A stretch of 54,771 nt of DNA. It comes from Thiotrichales bacterium (GTDB lineage: Bacteria > Pseudomonadota > Gammaproteobacteria > Thiomicrospirales > Thiomicrospiraceae). Made by a program: the position numbers and the translations under genes. Of this stretch, positions 34,054-43,200 are shown piece after piece (the first letter of the stretch is position 1; each line of letters begins with the position of its first letter). The stretch covers positions 1 through 54,771 of the forward strand of contig JAFGUG010000072.1 in assembly GCA_016938655.1 (NCBI GenBank), written 5' to 3'. Under the pieces are notes generated by a model. That model saw only the letters and a program-made list of their open reading frames with translations, was not told the origin of the DNA and made no database searches.

Positions 34054-37000
34054 TTAAGCGTACTTAGCGAAACGTTTGAAAATAATTGGCAAAATCAACA
34101 ACGTTAACACCGTTGAGGTAATCAAACCGCCAATCACCACAATCGCCAAAGGTTTCTGAATCTCAGAGCCTGGGCCATCAGCAAACAGCAGCGGCACCAA
34201 CCCTAAGGCGGCAATCGAGGCGGTCATTAATACTGGACGGAAACGACGCAACGCGCCCTCAACGACCACCTGACTCATCTCCATGCCTTTTGCTAATAGC
34301 TGATTAAAGTAGGTCAACATAACCAAACCATTCAATACCGCAATACCCAATAGTGCGATAAAGCCAATCGAGGCCGGTACCGAAAGATACTCGCCAGTAA
34401 TCCACAAGGCAAACACCCCACCAATTAAGGCGAATGGCACGTTAACCATCACCATCATCGCTTGCGGCACCGATTTAAAGGTACTAAACAGGATTAAGAA
34501 GATCAGCACCAAAGCCACCGGCACCACAATCGAGAGTTTTTGTGCGGCACGTTGTTGGTTCTCAAACTCGCCGCCCCACTCAAAATAGTAACCCGCTGGG
34601 ATCGTTAAGTCTTGGGCTTTTAGCTTGGCCTCTTCAACAAAGCTGACTAGGTCACGCTCACTGACATTGGCCACCACCACGGCAAAACGCTTGCTTTGCT
34701 CACGGTTAATCGATACCGGCCCTTCAACCGACTCAACATCCACTAACTGCTCAAGTAACACGGTTTTCACACCTTGCGGGGTTTCAATGGTCACCGGGCG
34801 TTTTAACATCTCAAACGCCGAAGATTTATACTCTTCTGAACCACGTACCATTAACGGAATAGAACGGATCCCTTCATAGATAATACCGGCATCAATCCCG
34901 TTCACTTGGGTTTTAAGAATCTGCTGAACTTGATTCACGCTCACGCCTAAACGGCCTGCCATCTCTTTGTTGACTTTAATCTGTAGATACTGCAAACCAT
35001 CGTTCATAGCAGTAAAGACGTCTTCGGCACCTTCAATGCCTTCCACCATCGTTACCATCGCTTTGGCCACTTGGTTCAGCTCTTCAGGGTCATCCCCAAA
35101 AATCTTAATCGCAATGTCACCACGCGCACCGGTTAACATCTCATCCACACGCATCTGAATCGGTTGTGTAAAGGCGTAGTTAATGCCCGGAAATTGACTT
35201 TCAATCACTTGACGAATTTTTTCAGTTAACGCCTCTTTACTGTCAACCGACCACTCCGCTTTGGGTTTTAAAACAAAGAACGAATCCGTATCGTTCAAAC
35301 TCATTGGATCCATACCCAATTCATCCGAACCAACACGCGCCACAATGCGCGTAACCTCTGGAACCTGCTCTAAAATGGCTTTTTGAATACGCATGTCCAT
35401 GGCCGTAGAGCTTTCTAAACTAATAGAGGGTGTTTTCTCAATTTGCACAATAATATCGCCCTCATCCATTTGCGGGATAAAGGTTTTACCTACTTGTGTG
35501 TACACCACTCCGGTCAGCAAAAGCGCGATGACCGCCGCTGAAATGACCTTTAAATCGTTCTTTAAACTCCAGTTTAAAACCGGTTTATACACCGCTAATA
35601 ACTTACGGATAATCCACGGCTCTTGATGCGCTGGCTTACCTAAAATCATTGCCGCAAAGGTTGGAATAACCGTTAACGCTAAAATAAGCGAACTACCCAA
35701 CGCAAAGATAATGGTTAAGGCAACTGGAATAAACAGCTTACCTTCAAGACCTTCAAGGGTTAATAGTGGCAAGAACACCGTCATAATAATTAAGATACCG
35801 GCAATAACGGGCACCGAAACCTCTTTTAAGGCACGGAATACGATGTGCATATCCGGCAGACGACCCTGTTTCTTGTGCGCGTTTTTCTCTTGGTGCGACA
35901 CAATGTTCTCCACCACCACCACGGCGGCATCCACCAAAATACCGACCGCAATCGCTAAACCACCCAATGACATTAAGTTAGCCGACAAACCAAACCAACG
36001 CATTAAGATAAAGGTCATCAACGCCGCTAACGGTAAAATCAAGGCAACTGCAATCGCTGCACGGACATTGCCTAAAAACACCAGCAAAATCAACACAACT
36101 AAAACAATGGCTTCTAAAAGGGCTTTCGATACGCCATAAATCGCAGTATCGACTAACTTGGCGCGATTGTAAAACACGCTGACCGTAATGCCTTTAGGCA
36201 AAGCAGACTGCAGACCTTGCAGACGTTCCTCAACCCCAGCGACCACGTCACGGGCATTCGCACCTTTTAAGGCTAAGACCAACCCTTGAACGGCTTCGGA
36301 TTGTCCGTTTTGCGTCACCGCACCGTTTCGATACAGCGCATCAATCTCCACCTTGGCGACGTCTTTCACAAAAATCGTCACGCCATTTTGGTAGCCGACC
36401 ACCGTGTTGGCAATGTCATCAATGCTGGTTAAGTTGCCTTCAGTTCTAACCAATAAGACCTCTTCCCCTTGATTTAAACGCCCTGCACCATCGTTTTGGT
36501 TATTGGTTTCTAAGACATCAATCAGTTTACTTAACGGCATTTGATACGCCAGTAGCTTTTGATAATCAGGTTTCACCACGTAAGCTCGAGCATAACCACC
36601 CAATACGTTTACATCCGCCACACCAGGCACAGAGCGCAAGGCCGGACGAATCACCCAGTCCAACAGGTCACGTTTTTGCATATTGTCTTGGGTGTCGCCT
36701 TCAATGGTAAACATCAACACATCGCTTAACGGGGTTGAAAGTGGCGCCATACCACCCGTCACACTGGCGGGTAAATCCATATTATTAAGGCGCTCAGACA
36801 CTAACTGACGTGCCCAATAGATATCGGTGCCTTCGGTAAAGTCCAACGTAATATCGGCAATGCCGTACTTGGCCAAAGAGCGCAACACTTGTTGATTAGG
36901 TAACCCTAACAACTCTAATTCAAGCGGTGCAATGATCCGTTGCTCCACCTCTGAAGGGGTCATACCCGGCGCTTTGAAAATCATCTTTACCTGAGCGGGC

Positions 37001-37128
37001 GACACATCCGGGAAGGCATCAATCGGAATTTTTTGAAAGGCTTGCCAACCACCGGCCACAATGGCCAAACCAAGCAACAGCACTAACGTGCGTTGAATGA
37101 GGAAGAACTGTAAAAATCTAGCTAACAT
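34054..37128 (-). CDS. Heavy-metal efflux RND pump, CusA/CzcA family
   Basis: Proton-driven inner-membrane pump of a tripartite export system, 1024 residues. It has twelve helices in two halves with large periplasmic loops. Signature stretches are FPDVSPAQVKMIFKAPGMTPSEVEQRI, PLELELLGLP and the fourth helix GGLAIAVGILVDAAVVVVENIV with proton-relay acids. The helix differs from the CzcA DFGx3D form, so the metal (Cu/Ag, Zn/Co/Cd or Fe) cannot be assigned. I start at ATG 37128 with AAGGA eight bases upstream; the preceding TTG codon at 37131 extends the frame by one. Confidence 0.93.
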   Translation of the reverse strand: MLARFLQFFLIQRTLVLLLGLAIVAGGWQAFQKIPIDAFPDVSPAQVKMIFKAPGMTPSEVEQRIIAPLELELLGLPNQQVLRSLAKYGIADITLDFTEGTDIYWARQLVSERLNNMDLPASVTGGMAPLSTPLSDVLMFTIEGDTQDNMQKRDLLDWVIRPALRSVPGVADVNVLGGYARAYVVKPDYQKLLAYQMPLSKLIDVLETNNQNDGAGRLNQGEEVLLVRTEGNLTSIDDIANTVVGYQNGVTIFVKDVAKVEIDALYRNGAVTQNGQSEAVQGLVLALKGANARDVVAGVEERLQGLQSALPKGITVSVFYNRAKLVDTAIYGVSKALLEAIVLVVLILLVFLGNVRAAIAVALILPLAALMTFILMRWFGLSANLMSLGGLAIAVGILVDAAVVVVENIVSHQEKNAHKKQGRLPDMHIVFRALKEVSVPVIAGILIIMTVFLPLLTLEGLEGKLFIPVALTIIFALGSSLILALTVIPTFAAMILGKPAHQEPWIIRKLLAVYKPVLNWSLKNDLKVISAAVIALLLTGVVYTQVGKTFIPQMDEGDIIVQIEKTPSISLESSTAMDMRIQKAILEQVPEVTRIVARVGSDELGMDPMSLNDTDSFFVLKPKAEWSVDSKEALTEKIRQVIESQFPGINYAFTQPIQMRVDEMLTGARGDIAIKIFGDDPEELNQVAKAMVTMVEGIEGAEDVFTAMNDGLQYLQIKVNKEMAGRLGVSVNQVQQILKTQVNGIDAGIIYEGIRSIPLMVRGSEEYKSSAFEMLKRPVTIETPQGVKTVLLEQLVDVESVEGPVSINREQSKRFAVVVANVSERDLVSFVEEAKLKAQDLTIPAGYYFEWGGEFENQQRAAQKLSIVVPVALVLIFLILFSTFKSVPQAMMVMVNVPFALIGGVFALWITGEYLSVPASIGFIALLGIAVLNGLVMLTYFNQLLAKGMEMSQVVVEGALRRFRPVLMTASIAALGLVPLLFADGPGSEIQKPLAIVVIGGLITSTVLTLLILPIIFKRFAKYA

Positions 37129-37139
37129 CAATAACGTCC

Positions 37140-38270
37140 TTACTCTTCTTCAGTCGCGGCAAACGCCGATTTAATGGCGGTACTGCCTTGGCTGTAAATG
37201 TTTTTCAAGTTGCTTGAGGCTGGCATTTTAAGACTAAAAAATAGCTGTCCATCAAGAATACTTAATACCTCAATTGGCACGACTTCAATGCCATTTTGCG
37301 TCTCAGCAAACACCACCTTATCCACACCAATCTGACTTAAAGCGCTCGCAGGCACTTCATAAACAGGGGAATCTGTTGTCGCATTAAATAAAAACTGGAC
37401 TTGGCTCAATTGGCCTTTAAAGATTTTGCCATCCGCATTATCAACCTTAATGTGAACATCCACGGTTTGCGTCATTTCATCGACATCCGAATGCACATGA
37501 CCAATTTCACCTTGTTTATTTAACGCGGGGAAATTAACGATTTGTCCCTCTCTAAGTTGTGTGGAAAACCCTTGTGAGACATAAGCAGCAAACACCATTG
37601 GATTGGTTTCACCGATCATTACCAACGTTTGACCTTTATCAACCACTTGATTCAACATCACTTCTAAATCATAGAGTTGGCCATCAACTTGAGAAAACAC
37701 TTGAAGTAAATCTGACTGAATACGTTGCGACTTTATCAAGGCAGTCAGTGACGAATCCGGCAGGCCTGCCATCTTTAATTGCGAACGTGCTTGCAGTTTC
37801 TGAGCTTCAAGCTTGGTCACTTCAGCACGAATACTGTTTAAGTTTTTAACAGATGACGCGCCGCTTTTACTTAAAGATTCTGCCCGTTTTAAATTTTGCT
37901 TAGCCACCTCTAGATCCGCCACTGCGGCAATCAACTGTTGCTGCATCTGCATAAATTCAGGACTCTCAATTTCAGCAATTAACTGCCCTTTTTGAATGTC
38001 GCCATGCGTATGGTGTAAAGCGACCACCTTACCAGAAACCGTTGCCGAGACTTGGTGCGCTCGGTTTAAGGGGGTCATCGCTTTGGCGGTATAGTTGGCA
38101 CTGGGATACGCATTCACCTGCTGAAGTGCAACGGTTTTTAACCCCATAATTTGTTGTTGCTCTGCAGTCATGTTAAGGGCTTGCGTTTGAGCAAAAACGG
38201 ATGAAACAGCGGATACAGAGAGTAAGCAACCGGTTAACAGTAAAGCATTGGTTTTTAAAAAGTTTCTCAT
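37140..38270 (-). CDS. RND periplasmic adaptor (CusB/HlyD family)
   Basis: Membrane-fusion protein linking the RND pump to the TolC channel, 376 residues. The signal peptide covers the first 27 or so (LLLTGCLLSVSAVSSVFAQ). Lipoyl/barrel halves are seen at VSATVSGKVVALHHTHGDIQKGQLIAEIESPEF and LEVMLNQVVDKGQTLVMIGE, flanking a helical hairpin (QMQQQLIAAVADLEVAKQNLKRAESLSKSGASSVKNLNSIRAEVTKLEAQKLQARSQL). Its ATG overlaps the TolC stop as ATGA (38267-38270). A palindrome copy encodes MAGLPDSS. Confidence 0.92.
   Translation of the reverse strand: MRNFLKTNALLLTGCLLSVSAVSSVFAQTQALNMTAEQQQIMGLKTVALQQVNAYPSANYTAKAMTPLNRAHQVSATVSGKVVALHHTHGDIQKGQLIAEIESPEFMQMQQQLIAAVADLEVAKQNLKRAESLSKSGASSVKNLNSIRAEVTKLEAQKLQARSQLKMAGLPDSSLTALIKSQRIQSDLLQVFSQVDGQLYDLEVMLNQVVDKGQTLVMIGETNPMVFAAYVSQGFSTQLREGQIVNFPALNKQGEIGHVHSDVDEMTQTVDVHIKVDNADGKIFKGQLSQVQFLFNATTDSPVYEVPASALSQIGVDKVVFAETQNGIEVVPIEVLSILDGQLFFSLKMPASSNLKNIYSQGSTAIKSAFAATEEE
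37759..37770. repeat. Iterated palindrome copy 19 (GGCAGGCCTGCC)
   Basis: Perfect 12-bp palindrome within the adaptor gene, read MAGLP. Confidence 0.8.
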
Positions 38271-39571
38271 CGGTTGGTTGCTCCTAAAAGTTCACCGGAA
38301 ATTTGATTATAGTTGGCTGTGGCCTGGCCAAATTCGAGTCTAGCCAAAATAGCACGGCGCTTGGTGTCGATGGTTTGTTGTTGAATCAGCAATAAGTTCT
38401 GCACACTAATTGCACCGAGTTTGTAAGCCTTAAGTGACATATCAAGTGCCTGTTGTGCCAAATCATACTGTTGATCGGTTAAATTGATGGTTTGTTTCAA
38501 CTGCTCAAGCTGTGCCGCCGCTTGTTGCTGTTGCAAGCTTAACGTTTGTTTTACCTGTTCAAAGCGTGCTTGCTGACGTTTAATCTCTAATTGTTGTTCC
38601 GCCTTCTTAACATCAAATTGCGGATTCATGCCCAACGGAATAGAGACTTGCATGACTAAAGAGGTGTCCGTTTGATTTTGCAACTTGTCTTGCTGCGCCC
38701 CTAAATACAAACTAGGCTGTCCAGATTTTTGGGTCTCTAACTGTTTTAGCAACACGTTAGATCGAGCAAGTTCAGACTGCATCTGCACCATTTCAGGGTG
38801 CTCGTCTAGACTTAACTTGGATTTCGGCTCTTTGATCGTAATGGGAAGTTCACTAAAACCTGTCCATTTTTGATACGCCTGCTTTGCCACCATCACATTC
38901 GATTGCTGTTGGATTAAATCTGCTTTGTGGCTCAGGTAGGTTTGCTCGGCTAATACCCCGTCCATTGGAGCGTTCTCGCCAAAGGTCACCTGCTTTTGAA
39001 TGGTCTCCAATAACTGTTGACTGGTCTTGATACTCTCTTGGGCATTCTTCAGTTCGGCTAGGGCAATTTGATAGTTCCACATTAATTCCCGTAATTTGCC
39101 AGACGCAAGCCAATTTAAGTAAGCCTGTTCAACCACAACGGTTTGCTCATAACTTTCTGCTAGCGCGTTATTACCCTGTTTTTGACTGGGTAACCAAATA
39201 GGAAACTCGGCCCCCACTTGCCAGTTTTGGCTGTCGTTGTTATCGGTTAAGGCGTCGTTTTCATGGTGAACAATGACATTTACATCTCCCGCAATCCAGC
39301 TTCTGGCTTGATCTTGTTGTGCACTTTGCAAGGTTTGCAAACCACTCAATACAACTTGTTGCGGCTGGCGTTGAATGAACGCCTGCATCAACTGCTGAAA
39401 ATTGGGTTGTGCTTGGCTCGGAGCTGAATTCGAGGTCTCTATTTGCGACACATTAACATTGTCGTTATTTGCAGCATTCGCAAAAGCCAGTGGAGAAGCA
39501 CTTAAAAGTAAAATCGCAAACCTCACTAGGGAGGGTTTAAAAGGCAATGTGTGGGGGGTCTTGAAAAGCAT
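38267..39571 (-). CDS. TolC-family outer-membrane efflux protein
   Basis: Outer-membrane channel of the metal efflux system, 434 residues. After a signal peptide (SLVRFAILLLSASPLAFA) it is rich in Gln and heptad-like helices typical of the TolC barrel-and-tunnel fold, with two repeats ending in QQALDMSLKAYKLGAISVQNLLLIQQQTIDTKRRAILARLEFGQATANYNQISGELL. First gene of the TolC-adaptor-RND-DUF3240 operon. AGATAGAG precedes the ATG. It is divergent from the porin gene across a region with Fur-like boxes. Confidence 0.9.
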   Translation of the reverse strand: MLFKTPHTLPFKPSLVRFAILLLSASPLAFANAANNDNVNVSQIETSNSAPSQAQPNFQQLMQAFIQRQPQQVVLSGLQTLQSAQQDQARSWIAGDVNVIVHHENDALTDNNDSQNWQVGAEFPIWLPSQKQGNNALAESYEQTVVVEQAYLNWLASGKLRELMWNYQIALAELKNAQESIKTSQQLLETIQKQVTFGENAPMDGVLAEQTYLSHKADLIQQQSNVMVAKQAYQKWTGFSELPITIKEPKSKLSLDEHPEMVQMQSELARSNVLLKQLETQKSGQPSLYLGAQQDKLQNQTDTSLVMQVSIPLGMNPQFDVKKAEQQLEIKRQQARFEQVKQTLSLQQQQAAAQLEQLKQTINLTDQQYDLAQQALDMSLKAYKLGAISVQNLLLIQQQTIDTKRRAILARLEFGQATANYNQISGELLGATNR

Positions 39572-39805
39572 AATTTTTCTCTATCTCCGCTTTTTAAAAA
39601 AGCATTCTGGACTGCTTCTGGGTAAAAGCCGTTTCCAATTTATTTCATGAGGCTTATCTTAGACCTAAATGATTAATTTCTAAACCTTCAAACATGACTT
39701 AATGCCTTCGTTTTAAAGCTAGATAGCCTCTAAAAAGTGTTTTAAGACAAATGTCCACTCAGAAAACTAGCCACTTCACGCACTTAATAGAATTAATTAT
39801 TAAAA

Positions 39806-39824
39806 GAAAATAATTCTCATTAAG
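39806..39824. promoter_or_regulatory. Fur-like box 1
   Basis: GAAAATAATTCTCATTAAG agrees with the 19-bp Fur consensus GATAATGATTATCATTATC at 14 positions. It lies immediately upstream of the porin -35. Confidence 0.45.
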
Positions 39825-39825
39825 G

Positions 39826-39853
39826 TTGACGAAGGTGGATAGATTCATATAAT
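39826..39853 (+). promoter_or_regulatory. Sigma-70 promoter of the porin gene
   Basis: TTGACG (39826-39831), 16-bp spacer, TATAAT (39848-39853). Predicted transcript start near 39860, a 40-nt leader. Confidence 0.7.
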
Positions 39854-39864
39854 TAAACGCCAAT

Positions 39865-39883
39865 AAGAATCAATATCATTTAA
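39865..39883. promoter_or_regulatory. Fur-like box 2
   Basis: Twelve of 19 positions match the Fur consensus, with an intact TATCATT at 39874-39880. It lies just after the predicted transcript start, a repressing position. Confidence 0.3.
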
Positions 39884-39901
39884 ACCAAGGGATAATAGAA
39901 G

Positions 39902-41050
39902 ATGGTTTCTACCTTAAATCAAATCAGCTGCAAGCAGCCTTTTTTAAGCAGCGTGCTGCTCTCAGTCGCACTATTACTCAACAGCAGCGTGTATGCCGGT
40001 GACAGTAACAACTATAAAACTGGCGTCACCTTGATTCATCAACACAGCTCTAATCCCAGTATACAGGCTGACACCTCTTTATCTGCAGATCTAGGGCTTT
40101 ATTTCCCCACTGAAAACGGGCATTGGCATATTCACATTGAAGCCTCAACCTCGCCTAAACAAAACGGGGTTGCGTCGGTCATTCAAGACAGTAACGCCGA
40201 TTCGGGCTCTTCTTTGAATAATCGTAATCAAGGCCGTATCCAAGTCTCTGAGTTGCACTATCTGTTTCAAGCCAGCAAACAATTACAGTTAACGCTGGGT
40301 CTGGTCGATGCCACAGGTTATCTGGATACCGCCAATATTATGAATGATGAAAATCAACACTTTATTAGTGTGTCCTTAGTCAATAACCCAGTCATCGATT
40401 TCCCGGATTATGTTTTGGGTGCGGCATTGGAGTATCAAATCACCCCAACCTTCTCTAGCCGATTGTTTGTCTCTTCCACACACGGGATTGCCGATAATAA
40501 CCGCCGTAATTACAGCAATTTGTTTGAAATGAATGACGATGAAAAAGGGATTTTTTCAGGACTTGAGTTTGGCTATTCAACCGAAAAAACATTTATTAAC
40601 CTAGGCGCGTGGTTACATAACGGCAAACACGAAGCGTTAGATAACCCTTCTAAAAATGATCTATCAAACTATGGCCGTTACTTGTCAGCAGGCCTGTTAA
40701 ATCGGCAACACCAATTTGAGGCACGCGCAGGGGTCGCTAATTCAGACGTCTCGGCGGCGAGTGATTTTTTGGCACTGGCTTATCAATATACAACAGATAA
40801 TCCTGAAAAATACGGTTACTTAGGGCTAGGGTTCAGCATCACCGGCTTTTCGTCAAAACTCGCCCTATCAGAAACCCGTAAACCCAAACACGCACAAACA
40901 GCCGAATTCTACTGGCGTAAACCACTCAGTAAATACTGGTCGGTCACGCCATCGGTGCAATGGTTTAAAAACCCTATTATTGAATCCGATTCCATCAACG
41001 GGGATGCTGAGTTGCTGACAGCCAATGTTCGAGTTCACTGCGCCTTTTAA
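39902..41050 (+). CDS. Outer-membrane porin, OprB-like
   Basis: A 382-residue beta-barrel protein. The signal peptide ends after LLNSSVYA. The mature chain alternates hydrophobic/polar strands and ends in Phe (VRVHCAF), the outer-membrane targeting signature. LTLGLVDATGYLDTANIMNDENQHFISVSLVNNPVIDFPDYVLGAALEY resembles OprB carbohydrate-selective porins, but the selectivity here is unknown. An AAGGG ribosome site precedes the start. With Fur-like boxes at its promoter it may serve iron-related nutrient uptake. A palindrome copy encodes SAGLLN. Confidence 0.82.
   Translation: MVSTLNQISCKQPFLSSVLLSVALLLNSSVYAGDSNNYKTGVTLIHQHSSNPSIQADTSLSADLGLYFPTENGHWHIHIEASTSPKQNGVASVIQDSNADSGSSLNNRNQGRIQVSELHYLFQASKQLQLTLGLVDATGYLDTANIMNDENQHFISVSLVNNPVIDFPDYVLGAALEYQITPTFSSRLFVSSTHGIADNNRRNYSNLFEMNDDEKGIFSGLEFGYSTEKTFINLGAWLHNGKHEALDNPSKNDLSNYGRYLSAGLLNRQHQFEARAGVANSDVSAASDFLALAYQYTTDNPEKYGYLGLGFSITGFSSKLALSETRKPKHAQTAEFYWRKPLSKYWSVTPSVQWFKNPIIESDSINGDAELLTANVRVHCAF
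40687..40698. repeat. Iterated palindrome copy 20 (AGCAGGCCTGTT)
   Basis: In the porin gene, read SAGLL. Confidence 0.75.
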
Positions 41051-41170
41051 ACGGACAAGCGAGAATTTAACCTTTAATAGCCTAACTATCCGACCAACCC
41101 TTCGTTAACCTAGAGCGTGTTTAAAAAGAACCCAAAACTCACTCTTCCTTTTAAATTGGCTTAGAAACTT

Positions 41171-41182
41171 AGCAGGCCTGTC
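41171..41182. repeat. Iterated palindrome copy 21 (AGCAGGCCTGTC)
   Basis: Between porin and Bax-like genes, preceded by GAAACTT. Confidence 0.75.
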
Positions 41183-41235
41183 TATTTATGTGTTTATAGT
41201 TTGGAGATTATTACGAATACTTCTAGAATAGCGGA

Positions 41236-42057
41236 ATGAAAAAATCCACCTATCTCAATCGAAGCCGCCATTTATCTTTCAAACCTTCAATGGTGCACCT
41301 TACAACGGTTCGCAGATTAGCGGCATCCAGTCTACTCTTTGCCAGCTTCTTGCTAAGCGGTGTAAGCTTGGCGAGTGTGGATTCGTCCAAACACGTTCAT
41401 CTGCCCAATTTTTCAAAGTACAAAGACGTTAAGCAGAAAAAAACGGCTTTTTTTGAATTTTTACTGCCGTTTATTCAGCAATCCAATGCGGCGATATTAA
41501 AACAACGTCGCTTTATTCAATCGCTGGACTTTAACCAATTATCGGAAAGTGACCAAGAGGCTGTGCAGGCACTTATGGAACGTTACCGCTTAAAGCAAAC
41601 AGACATGACCCCTATCACTCAGATCAACCTGCTACGTAAGCTGGATATTATCCCGCCGTCACTGGCGTTAGCCCAAGCCGCCAATGAAACCGCATGGGGC
41701 AGCTCACGGTTTGCCAAACAAGGGTTAAATTTTTACGGACAATGGTGTTTTGAAAAAGGCTGTGGGTTGGTGCCGTTGAGTCGCCCCAAAGGCGAGTATC
41801 ACGAAGTAAAGACATTCAAAACGCCGTTAGAGTCGGTTAAAAGTTACATGCTTATGCTCAACTCACACCCGGCTTTTAAACCGCTTAGGGATGCCAGACG
41901 ACAAGCCAGGCTGAACAATCAACCAATAAACGGCCTAATGCTGGTGAATGGCTTAAAACCCTATTCAGCACGAAAAGAAGTCTACGTAGCGTCGCTCGCA
42001 ACTATTATAAGAGTCAATCAGCTCGTGCAATACGATGCTCCACTGGCCAAGCTTTAA
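41236..42057 (+). CDS. Bax-like glucosaminidase-domain protein
   Basis: Peptidoglycan hydrolase-like protein of 273 residues, resembling E. coli Bax and FlgJ-type N-acetylglucosaminidases. The N-terminal signal/anchor is LAASSLLFASFLLSGVSLA, preceded by about 27 basic residues. The catalytic Glu is in ALAQAANETAWGSSRFA, followed by NFYGQWCFEKGCGLVP and ESVKSYMLMLNSHPAFKPLR. Acts in the periplasm. The start at 41236 has only a weak GCGGA ribosome site. It converges on the BNR protein across a palindrome copy. Confidence 0.9.
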   Translation: MKKSTYLNRSRHLSFKPSMVHLTTVRRLAASSLLFASFLLSGVSLASVDSSKHVHLPNFSKYKDVKQKKTAFFEFLLPFIQQSNAAILKQRRFIQSLDFNQLSESDQEAVQALMERYRLKQTDMTPITQINLLRKLDIIPPSLALAQAANETAWGSSRFAKQGLNFYGQWCFEKGCGLVPLSRPKGEYHEVKTFKTPLESVKSYMLMLNSHPAFKPLRDARRQARLNNQPINGLMLVNGLKPYSARKEVYVASLATIIRVNQLVQYDAPLAKL

Positions 42058-42105
42058 GGCCGATTAGGTGAATTTAAATCGCTTTGAACGGGTTTAATCG
42101 ATTTA

Positions 42106-42117
42106 AGCAGGCCTGCT
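42106..42117. repeat. Iterated palindrome copy 22, perfect 12-mer
   Basis: Fills the 62-bp gap between convergent Bax-like and BNR genes, three bases from the BNR stop codon. Confidence 0.85.
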
Positions 42118-42119
42118 CA

Positions 42120-43193
42120 CTAAACAAAATCCTGCTCGTGTAACACGACTTTTAATTCACTCTGCAAGGTGGTAATCCAAAGTGTGCCAGGTGCGAATTC
42201 AAACACCATCGGATACGCTAACCAACTGCCAGCGCAGCGTGCAATCACAGTGGGCTCACTCCAACTTATCCCGTCATCATCTGAAAAGCGAATCGCTAAC
42301 TCCTCTCGCATCCACGACGCCGCCACTTCAGAGAACTGCCCTGCTCGGCGTGCAAACTCCGTTTTACCCTCTGGGTATAGTGGGTTATAAACCAGCGCGA
42401 TTCTGCCCGACTTTAAACGACTAAGCATAGCGGGGGAACTGGAGGCCTTCAAGCCCGGTTTGGTTTCAAGCCAACTCCGGCCTTTATCCTCGGAATAAGC
42501 ATCCCAAAACCAATCTTGATTAGTGCGAATACAGTACCAAAGCCGACCGTTGTTGAGTTCAATCAACGTGCCCTCGTAACAGCCACCGTGATGACCTCGC
42601 CCGCCAATGTCCAAACGATTACTGGCCTGCCAAGTTTCCCCCTCATCGGCTGAGACCAAACTTAACGCATAATGACGGGCATTGTCGTAATCTAAGTTTT
42701 GAGCAGAGACCACCACCTCACCGGTTTTAAGTTGAATTAATGTGGAGGTTGCCGCCGCATAGCCCGTTTGAATTTGTTGCGGGGTTTGCCAAGTTTGACC
42801 ACCGTCTAAACTGCGCACAATGTAATGCGCTAACGAACAGTTTTTAGTGGGTTTATTGGTTTTACGAACCCAGTTAAAGTGCATGTCACCAACATTAGCA
42901 AACGACAAAATAAGCACGCCAGAGGCTAAGCAAATTAATGAACGAGAGTCGCCAATATAGAATTTATCGGTGTTAAAAATGGGACAGGCCTGCCAAGTTT
43001 GACCTAAGTCATCCGAAAGGTGCGCTTGATTATTATGAATGGCGACCAGTTGATTGGCGGCATTGTGAACAAATGGCCCCAAAACGGTCTGTTGAAGCGG
43101 GGTAATGTTTGGGTGTAAAAAAACCGGCGCCGCAGTGTGCGGGGCCAGTCTAAAGTTGAGTTCTATGTCTGGGTATTCAATCATGAATACCAT
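42120..43193 (-). CDS. BNR/Asp-box (sialidase-fold) protein
   Basis: A six-bladed propeller-type protein of about 357 residues with at least five Asp boxes: LSDDLGQTW, SLDGGQTW, SADEGETW, SEDKGRSW and SDDDGISW. It resembles the exo-alpha-sialidase family used for glycan hydrolysis, but no signal peptide is visible, so it should be cytoplasmic. The reaction is unknown. The ATG at 43193 lies seven bases after the hemJ stop (ATG 43184 is an alternative); the longer frame begins with TTG 43220 inside hemJ. Coupling to hemJ translation is likely as no good ribosome site is seen. Confidence 0.82.
   Translation of the reverse strand: MVFMIEYPDIELNFRLAPHTAAPVFLHPNITPLQQTVLGPFVHNAANQLVAIHNNQAHLSDDLGQTWQACPIFNTDKFYIGDSRSLICLASGVLILSFANVGDMHFNWVRKTNKPTKNCSLAHYIVRSLDGGQTWQTPQQIQTGYAAATSTLIQLKTGEVVVSAQNLDYDNARHYALSLVSADEGETWQASNRLDIGGRGHHGGCYEGTLIELNNGRLWYCIRTNQDWFWDAYSEDKGRSWLETKPGLKASSSPAMLSRLKSGRIALVYNPLYPEGKTEFARRAGQFSEVAASWMREELAIRFSDDDGISWSEPTVIARCAGSWLAYPMVFEFAPGTLWITTLQSELKVVLHEQDFV
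42983..42994. repeat. Iterated palindrome copy 23 (GACAGGCCTGCC)
   Basis: In the BNR gene, read WQACP. Confidence 0.7.
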
Positions 43194-43200
43194 TAAGCCA

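Larger units (their letters stand above)
39572..39901. other. Divergent control region, metal efflux operon / porin
   Basis: 330 bases without a gene. It contains a good plus-strand promoter for the porin and two Fur-like sequences around it (listed separately). I see no clear promoter for the efflux operon side. Confidence 0.6.
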
